In this document: positions 57,377-64,000 of the stretch, piece after piece
How positions within the stretch are numbered: the first letter of the stretch is position 1
How the letters are laid out: each line of letters starts with the position of its first letter
Assembly: GCF_026914185.1 (NCBI RefSeq)
Contig: NC_070562.1
Span: 6,324,001-6,388,000 of the forward strand
Length of the DNA stretch: 64,000 nt
Direction of reading: 5' to 3'
Origin: Puccinia triticina
Lineage: Eukaryota > Basidiomycota > Pucciniomycetes > Pucciniales > Pucciniaceae
Made by a program: the position numbers and the translations under genes
The notes under the pieces: generated by a model
The model's input: only the letters and a program-made list of their open reading frames with translations
The model's database searches: none
Told to the model about the DNA's origin: nothing

Positions 57377-57786
57377 TAACAACAATACATTGGAGTAACT
57401 ATATTTAACTATGACTATCTGTAATGTAATGTATAACAAGAGTACATTCTTAAGCTTTTATCTAATGATGTATGTATCTAATAAAGGTGTGAAAGGAATG
57501 TAATGTGTGTAATATGAACAATTGCAAGTACTTGGTACGTGTAAGGTACTGTGACATGTACTCTGTGGCTGATAGCTTGTCATGTTTTTATATCAGTGGC
57601 CAAATGATCAGTCCGTTCAAAATGGAGATCGCCCGTGGGTATCCAGTATCTGTGGGCGGGTACCCGCCAGCCCTTGGCAGGTACCCCCCGGATGGGTTTT
57701 CCTACTTTAGGGTAGCCTTTAGCGCCTCCGGTGGAGGAGCTAAATCGGATCTGGGGAGCTAAATTTGGTTTAGTACCTCAATTTAG
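57377..57786. other. no gene; further GGGTACC block
   Basis: 57630-57690 carries another GCGGGTACCC/GGCAGGTACC cluster. 57740-57780 (GGTGGAGGAGCTAAATC) is matched inversely at 58905-58930, so the next element sits inside an older MITE. Confidence 0.45.
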
Positions 57787-58901
57787 CAGGACCCTGGAAG
57801 CCCCCTATAGAGGTGGGTAACCAAAAATCCAAGATTTGGCCGAAATTCATACATTTTCACAAGTCATTCATACCGGTTTTGTGCGTAGGCCCAGGGCTCT
57901 GCCCAAAAATACATACAAATCTGGTGTGTACCCTTTTTTTTGGCCCAGAAACCCCACAGCGGGCCTTTTTGCGCAGCCAGCTTGCCGTTCTTTTCACTGC
58001 ATAGCATCTTATAGGCAGCTGTAGCATTTTAAGTCAAAAAAATGAAAAACAAATAGATTAAAAATCACAAAAGATCAATTGGGAGCTTGTCCGCATTCCA
58101 AGAGGGGTGACCACGAGCTTTCTTCAAGTACTCAAGCACAACTTCAATGCCAAACTTTCCACGCCTGAGATTTTATTTGCAGTTTTCAACACCAAAGACC
58201 ACGTCCATGCTTTTATTCACAACATACCACATTCCCTCATCTTCTTCATCTTCAGGGATTATTGGAGGAGAGCTAAACTGCCAATAGATTAAGTCATTTT
58301 GTGTTCCGCAAGGTATTGTGAATCTGATAGAGAGATTGAGAAGAATTTGTCAAACAGATCTGGAACAATAGTATTGACCAACATTTTTACAAAGATGAAT
58401 TGGGGATTGAAATGAAGGGATATGCGATGAAATGAGCTGGACCAGGCTGGAGAAAATTCTGAACAAGTCCAGATGAGCTCTGATTTGCTCTGATGAGCCC
58501 AGACATGTTTCTACGTTTCTGAGAATTAGATTGAATTTCTGTGTATTCAAGTAAAATCTAGATTAAACAGGATTAAGCCGGCTACTAGTTGTGGGCTCTC
58601 AAACCCCCTGGAACCCCTCCTCCTTGCCGGCAGGCAGTTCAAAAAAACAAATTGTTGGCTGGCCTTGACTTGCTGCTGAGGGGGGGGGGGGGGGGGGGGT
58701 TACCGGGGTGCTTTTCTGCTCAACCCTGAACTTTCATACAATCTTTGTTGCCAACCCCCCAACCCCATGAGAAAAAAAGTACATTTTCCGTGTGTACCCT
58801 CATGCCAAAAAAAGGCCATTCATACATATTTGGTGAGTACCCTTTTTGGTTTTGGCCTACATTTTGGTTACCCACCTCCACAGGGGGTTTCCAGGGTCCT
58901 G
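57787..58901. mobile_element. hAT-like TIR element, non-autonomous
   Basis: Ends CAGGACCCTGGAA(G/A)CCCCCT and the inverse; inverted similarity extends through GAGGTGGGTAACCAAAA. ATTTAG flanks both ends (57781-57786, 58902-58907). 1115 bp. The interior is non-coding and contains a run of 20 G (58680-58699). Confidence 0.75.
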
Positions 58902-60050
58902 ATTTAGCTCCCGCGGTGGAGATGCTCTCAGGTCCCACGCATCGGGGACGCAACCTGTGAAGGTCCTGGATGGGTGGCACGACGGGGAAAGTGAGGGCTC
59001 TCCGTCTCACATCCATGATACTTAAGGAGATTCCAGAAGAGCCCCGCCATTCTGTAGGTCGTGCGTCAAAGTCATCAGCTCACGGTTTCGAGAACACACT
59101 ATACACACCCGGTCAAATCAAGAAAACTGCGGCCACTCGACGCATCAGTCGTTCATGCACCAGGTGAGCAGTACAGCACCCTGGAAACCCCCGATAAATG
59201 AGACTCTCACAGTGGATGGAATTCGGAAGCTGATTCTTTCGCGCGGCCGAGTGGGCAACCTGGGTTCCGGGCTGTCCCGCCACAGTAGCGGTGGTATATA
59301 TACGAGAAATGGACTTTGGTAACCGGAGGCCAGGTTTAATGCAGTGTTATGTCGGGCATTACCGCCGCGAGCGCCTCCAATATCTCACGTGCCCGGAGCA
59401 ATTAAGCCAATCCAGATGGTTGCATTATCATACGATTGCGAATCGGGGCGGCGACTGATGAGGGGGGCTGGTTCCTTTCGGACCAGCTCAGTCAATTCCC
59501 CGAACCGACCGGTACGCCATCCTGATCCTCCCCGCTGTTTTTCCGGCTGGACGGCCCTGAAGGATAGCGTACGCATGGGAAATTGCGAATTGGTCTGCCG
59601 GCCGGCAGGCGGAATTTGTGCTTTTTGGCCCAGCTCGATTAATTAGCATGGATTCAGATGCTGACCGGCCCGCCATCCGGTCCCGCCCCGGTCACGGTTG
59701 AAAGCCTCACCCGCGGGTGGGTAGCTGTATTAGAAAGCAGACTGGCCTAACGGGGTCAGACCTTCCGCGTTCCGCTGGTCCAGCAGGCCGGCCCGAGTCA
59801 GAATACGCGCTCGGTGGGCCGGCAAATCCTAGCCACCACACTCTATAAAAGAGCACCTACTTTCCCCCCCTCGTCCCATTCCCCCCATCCCATTCCCACC
59901 CCACCCACCACATTCCACCCCTGCCACCACAATTTTCCAAAACCTCCAAAACAGTCCACCCCGCAAAAAACTGACCCCATCTACCCAAACCTCCCGCGCT
60001 TGCTAACCCCTCCCCAACCCCGATCGCTATCCTTGTTTCCCTTTTGCGAG
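58902..60050. other. dispersed repeats and promoter of the small gene
   Basis: Contains the copies of the 32142 repeat (about 58930-59005) and of the SINE-like body (59240-59325). The last 210 bp include a TATA box and CA/pyrimidine-rich 5' UTR of the gene at 60051. Confidence 0.45.
59844..59850 (+). promoter_or_regulatory. TATA box
   Basis: CTCTATAAAAGAG, about 205 bp upstream of the ATG at 60051, followed by a CCACC/CCAA-rich leader. Confidence 0.55.
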
Positions 60051-60377
60051 ATGCCTGCAGCCAGAATTTACTCAATCGATGATTTTTCGCTATACCTGAT
60101 GCCCAAGCAAGCAGCCCCCATCTGCCCACCTTGCCAATCAGATGTTCTCCAGTCGGTCTTCGAAGACGACGACGAGGATGTTGAGATTGGGAGAGAAATG
60201 ACCGTGCTCTCTCGAGTCAATCAAGTGTTTCAAAAGATCATTCTTATTCGAGCTCAGCTTCCTAAACAGGCTTCTTCTAAATTCCTCTCTCGTTCGCGTC
60301 TTCGTTCTTTGACTTTATCTCGTCGAAGCTCGAAATCCTCTAGTCTAATTAGTCCATGCTCCAGCAACCTAGATTAG
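60051..60377 (+). CDS. small protein of unknown function, 108 aa
   Basis: Intronless frame starting MPAARIYSIDDFSLYLMPKQ. It contains a CPPC pair (ICPPCQSD), an acidic run (EDDDEDVE), an amphipathic middle (VNQVFQKIILIRAQL) and a Ser/Arg-rich basic C-terminus (LSRSRLRSLTLSRRSSKSSS). No signal peptide. ATG at 60051 is favoured over an upstream in-frame start because the latter would translate the leader. I do not recognise it. TATA box, leader and natural composition support expression. Confidence 0.5.
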   Translation: MPAARIYSIDDFSLYLMPKQAAPICPPCQSDVLQSVFEDDDEDVEIGREMTVLSRVNQVFQKIILIRAQLPKQASSKFLSRSRLRSLTLSRRSSKSSSLISPCSSNLD

Positions 60378-61420
60378 TTTTTCTCTTTCATCTTTCTCGA
60401 CCGTAAGAGATTAGTAAAAGTATATAGCAGTCTGTTTCCTCCTTTTCCCTCTGGTTTTCCTCTTTTCCCTATCCTTGGCCCGGTAGTCTGTTTGGTTGCT
60501 ATTTTCTGGTTTTATCATTCCTCATTCAGACCTTACTTTATTCTTTCATCAGTTCCTTCTTTTTTTGCCTTGGGTTTTTTTATTCCTCCCAACGGCCAAG
60601 TGGCTCGTCCCCATGAGAGTCACGTTAACCAATCCGCCAGGACAAACAGGTGGAACAGCCTATTACCTTGGATCCACATTCTTTCGCGCAAGCACAGTGG
60701 GTGGCTGCCGGCGAAGAATAATGGTCTCTTGTGAGCAGATGTTCCTCCTGCATGTTCGAGTGTATGTGTACATACGCTGCGGACAGCAGTGCTGGTTTTT
60801 GAGGTCTCCTCACAAGCGGAGGTGCTGCGCCCGCGGGTGGAGATTTCTCACCGGTGAAGAGGTGACCGTTCTGGTTCACATGAAACGGCACTTTTCACCT
60901 GCGAGTTATCTGGGTTTCCTGATAAGGGGGCTCTTTTCCCGGCTAACATACAATACCTGCCGTCTATGAAGTCTTCTTCGTTGTCTAGAAGTAGCTTCCT
61001 CGCCGCTCGAAAAGTCATGCTCAGCGATCCCACCTCTTCGGAAATTAGATATAGCGGGGCCGCCGTGCCTTATGAAAAAGGCGAGCAAAAAAATACATTA
61101 CCTACCGAGTACTATGTAGTACGGGATATGGATAAGATATCCACACGGTGGCACTCTGGCTTGTTAAGCCTACGTGGCTCGGGGAGTCGCGAGCTGGACC
61201 GAGCGAGCTTCAAAGATTACTCCGCTCCAACAATACGCAGCCGACCTGGATTTGACTCCGACCGGTCACGCAGTGTGAGCGCCGACCGCCGAAGTGCCGA
61301 AACCATCTGATTTACCCGAGGAGTCGAGCAGAGTCGAGCGGGAGCCTGATTAGGCTAGCCATCACATCCAGCCCTAATGCTGCGCAAGATTGGCAGTTAT
61401 TACACATCTGTAGCAGAATC
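60378..61420. other. no well-supported gene
   Basis: Pyrimidine-rich 3' region, then an ATG-initiated 114-codon frame (60966-61310, Ser/Arg-rich) that is likely fortuitous; its distal part shares CTCGGGGAGTCGCGAG with dispersed GC-rich sequence. Confidence 0.35.
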
Positions 61421-61860
61421 ACCACATGCAACAATGGGAAGTTATGTTATCCAGTTTGCCTAGATGTCATTCAGTTATCCGGTTGTATGTGGTGTAAAAT
61501 ATAACATAAATTGAATCTGTAGGTGTCAAGAGAAAGGTACAATGTTGTTTAACAATATGGACACCAATTTATTCCAAGGAGATCCTCTTTTTGATGTTAA
61601 AATAATGCTTTTGTGACCAAATATCGGTTATCTGGTTTAAGCTACCCAGATAACTGATTTTTGGTCACAAAAGTTATATTTCAACATCAAAAATAGGAGT
61701 ATATTTGAAAAAAAGTGGGACCATACTGTTAATCAACATTCAGCCTTTCTTTTGACACCCACAGATTCAATTTATGTTGGATTTCACAACCCAGAGGACT
61801 GGATAACTAAATCACACCTAGGCAAACTGGATAACGTAACTTCCCATCGTTGCCACATGG
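61421..61860. mobile_element. near-complete palindromic element, about 440 bp
   Basis: The two halves are inverted copies almost to the centre: ends share ATGGGAAGTTA(T/C)GTTATCC and TTTGCCTAG, and the centre reads TTTTGTGACCAAA...GGTTATCTGG with its inverse across a 10-nt loop. A single-stranded copy would fold into one long hairpin. Confidence 0.8.
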
Positions 61861-61909
61861 CATATGCATCTGGCTACCCCAACACGTCCATACTGTGAAT
61901 ACATGGATG

Positions 61910-62284
61910 GCCTGAAAGCATCCGCATCTGTTGTTAAGTTAGTCTGGACTAAACAGCTCGGATTACGGTTGGAGTAGGCTAATCCAAGTGGCCGACCGCA
62001 TCAGTGTAGATTGGGAGGCCTGAGGCTGTCGGAGATTATGTGATTAGGTGCCTGTATGGTATGTGTTTGGCACCTAAACACATAGAGTTCATGCCATTGA
62101 GCATGATGCATATGCATTTTAGAGGTTAGTTCAAGGACTAGTGGGGGATAGATTTATACCCCACTAGCTCCAAACCAAGCTCCGGGTCAAGTTGATCCCC
62201 GGTTGATCCAACCCGATGCGGTTGCAGGGTCGAACTAAGTGCCCTAATCCGGGCTAACTTAGCGCCTGGTGCGGATGGTCTGAG
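61910..62284. mobile_element. insertion in the left arm, MITE-like
   Basis: Interrupts the arm relative to its intact partner. Its ends read GCATCCGCATC and GTGCGGATGGTC, similar inverted repeats close to the GAGCATCC family at 56869. TGA borders both sides. Confidence 0.55.
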
Positions 62285-62964
62285 AGTCATAATTCGACCT
62301 TGCTCAGCCTCCCGCGACCATGTTACACAACTTGGGAGTTTACATGTCCTTGTACCTCAAGTTCGCGCGGGCCCGCTGACTTGCTCCTCTCAGCCCAGAC
62401 GGATATCCGTCCCTGGATTGAGGCCAGATCTCATGCCGGAGCACCGGGGTGATGTGTAAACCTAACCAATACGTTGTCGTGGTGGACTGCTTGGTTTCCC
62501 CCCGGCCGCACTCAACCTCCATCAGCCCCCATCAACACCACAACTCGTGCACTCCATCAATCAAACACTTCATCGCGCGATCCATTTGGTATGATGTTGA
62601 TCAAAATCCAAGTTATTTTGTTCATCATTGTCTGCTGGAGTAGGGACGTGGGTTGGCCTTATATCACGTGGTGGAACTTGACGCATCCCAAAATCCTCGG
62701 CGAGTTGGGTTGATGCAGCAATGCAAGTGGCCTCGTCTTGGGGATTTGTGCGGGGCCTTGAGGCTTGGAATCGTCCTGGCCGTCTGGGTCCATTGAGCAG
62801 CATTGAGCTTCCGCCAAGTTGACGATTCCGATGACTTGGTGCCATAGTATCGATATTTTTTGAGGAAACCACGGCGAGGGCAACATATAACTTGGTGGTT
62901 TTCGAGCAAGCCAGGAGGATCCGAAGCCCTTGATCCAGGGACAAATATTTGTTTGGGCTGAGAG

Positions 62965-63398
62965 TAGGGTTGACGGCGCCACATTTGAGAAAGTGCGCGC
63001 CAATGGGCGCCTAGAAGACCCCCTCAAGGGGCGCGCCTTTGGCTGGCGCAAGGGCGGCGCGCCCAGGCGAGGCTGAGAGGGCAGCATATCAATGATTTTA
63101 TTTGGTATTTTGGAACTGTGGAGTTTATTTTTCTTCCTGTGTAGGGTAGTATACCCGCGGGTTCCCCCACAGAAACCGCCGCAGCCGGCAGGTCCCGACC
63201 TCACCCGTGGAGATATCCCCGCGGGTAACCCCAACGAAACCCCAAAAATAGTTCAAGAATGCTTCTCGGCCCCCCCGATCTCATGCAGATGTGAGATGCA
63301 CGCACACCCCTCATTTTTGCCCAAAGGTGCGCGCCCGGTGCGCGGATGCAAGGCGCCCGCACATCGGCGCGCACCTAGGGGTGGCGCCGTCAACCCTA
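62965..63398. mobile_element. 434-bp hAT-type MITE
   Basis: Perfect 18-bp terminal repeats TAGGGTTGACGGCGCCAC and an exact 8-bp target duplication GCTGAGAG (62957-62964, 63399-63406), diagnostic of hAT transposition. Subterminal regions are rich in GGCGCGC. The middle includes a CCCGCGGGTA block (63150-63230). Confidence 0.93.
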
Positions 63399-63569
63399 GC
63401 TGAGAGGAGCAAGTCAGCGGCCCCGCGCGAACTTGAGGAAGGACATGTAAACTCCCAAGTTGTGTAACATGGTCGCGGGAGGCTGAGCGAGGTCGAATTA
63501 TGACTCTTGGGTCATCCATGTATTCACAGTATGGACGTGTTGGGGTAGCCAGATGCATATGCCATGTGG

Positions 63570-64000
63570 TGAGCAGAACGAACTTAACCCAAGACCCTTG
63601 CTGCTGCGGGCGTCTGGTCTTGCAAAGCAAGCGTCCAATAGCCCTTGGCAGGAGGGACTTGCGTGCTATTGCCCCTTTTTGGCGTGCCAAGATTCTGAGT
63701 TTGGCTGGGTGGTTTCTTCAAACCATCACATTTCCTTGCCCTCAAACCTTAATACCCTAGAAATTTGCTTGGCGCAAAGCCTTGCTTCTTGCGCGTCATC
63801 TCATACAATCTGAGTTTCAATAGACTTCTCCATTCACTCCAAATAAATTATCAAAGTTGTCAAAATTTTACCTTTGCCCCAGTTGGTTTACAGAGAGCGT
63901 CCGTGCTGTAGCTACACCTGAGGTAAGCCGGGGTAATTGAATGAGGGCCCGTGCTCTAGCAAAATGAAATATTTACAGATCTCCCTTACAGAGTCGGTTA
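63570..64000. other. no gene seen
   Basis: Short unsupported open frames only. Confidence 0.4.

Larger units (their letters stand above)
61853..63569. mobile_element. foldback element with nested insertions
   Basis: Outer arms 61853-61909 and 63513-63569 are a perfect 57-bp inverted repeat; inner arms 62285-62393 and 63400-63507 continue it with a few mismatches and one 4-bp indel. The left arm is split by about 375 bp (61910-62284). The loop contains the hAT-type MITE 62965-63398. An open frame on the minus strand (62659-63234) spans the MITE border and is not a gene. Confidence 0.82.

Noticed and set aside
60966..61310. Ser/Arg-rich 114-aa protein gene
   Set aside because: No promoter, no domain, and part of it is shared with dispersed GC-rich repeat; kept only as a note.
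62659..63234. 191-codon minus-strand gene
   Set aside because: It crosses the border of the 434-bp hAT MITE and has repeat-like composition.

Overview
The window looks like a transposon-swollen piece of a rust fungus (Pucciniales, Basidiomycota) nuclear genome. The reasons are: genes with many short GT-AG introns (about 60-120 nt); fungal proteasome and mitochondrial genes; Plavaka-type (CACTA-like), PIF/Harbinger and chromodomain Ty3/gypsy elements; many small inverted-repeat elements; and genes for secreted proteins. The genus cannot be fixed from the sequence alone.

Layout. 0.5-3.8 kb: decayed Plavaka transposase (-). 5.8-7.0 kb: two-exon gene of unknown function (+). 7.1-10.7 kb: five-exon SNF2-family helicase pseudogene (-) with a CACTA-type inverted-repeat element sitting in one intron. 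13.0-15.7 kb: intact divergent proteasome pair, 20S subunit beta-1 (PRE3, -) and 26S lid subunit RPN12 (+), with 285 bp between the start codons. 15.9-21.5 kb: small TIR elements, two solo LTRs and minisatellites. 22.1-24.5 kb: RRM + zinc-knuckle + RS-like RNA-binding protein. 25.8-27.4 kb: predicted secreted 446-aa protein. 28-36.9 kb: repeats only, including a TAGCG-rich cruciform element. 37.2-38.5 kb: secreted Lys/Asp/Tyr repeat protein. 39.4-40.9 kb: mitochondrial-carrier-fold protein, probably Ugo1-like (-). 41.4-44.8 kb: tRNA-derived SINE-like unit, then a decayed PIF/Harbinger gene pair (Myb/SANT-like + transposase). 45.4-54.7 kb: young, complete Ty3/gypsy element (844-bp LTRs, 5-bp target duplication CTAGC) that carries an additional spliced ORF upstream of gag. 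55.9-59 kb and 61.4-63.6 kb: nested TIR elements. 60.05-60.4 kb: a small gene of unknown function behind a TATA box.

The most interesting points: (1) in the gypsy element a spliced ORF1 overlaps, in another frame, a 1.2-kb open extension of gag-pol, so intron retention could switch the reading frame; (2) premature stops in the decayed genes are eight TGA and three TAG, with no TAA, and six of the eight TGA follow a T, as expected from C-to-T change at TCGA; one TGA sits exactly at the conserved Arg of SNF2 helicase motif VI; (3) many elements have exact target-site duplications, so a nesting order can be read directly.

Exon boundaries were placed by eye from splice sites, reading frame and family conservation; all joined frames were checked arithmetically. 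No database search was possible.
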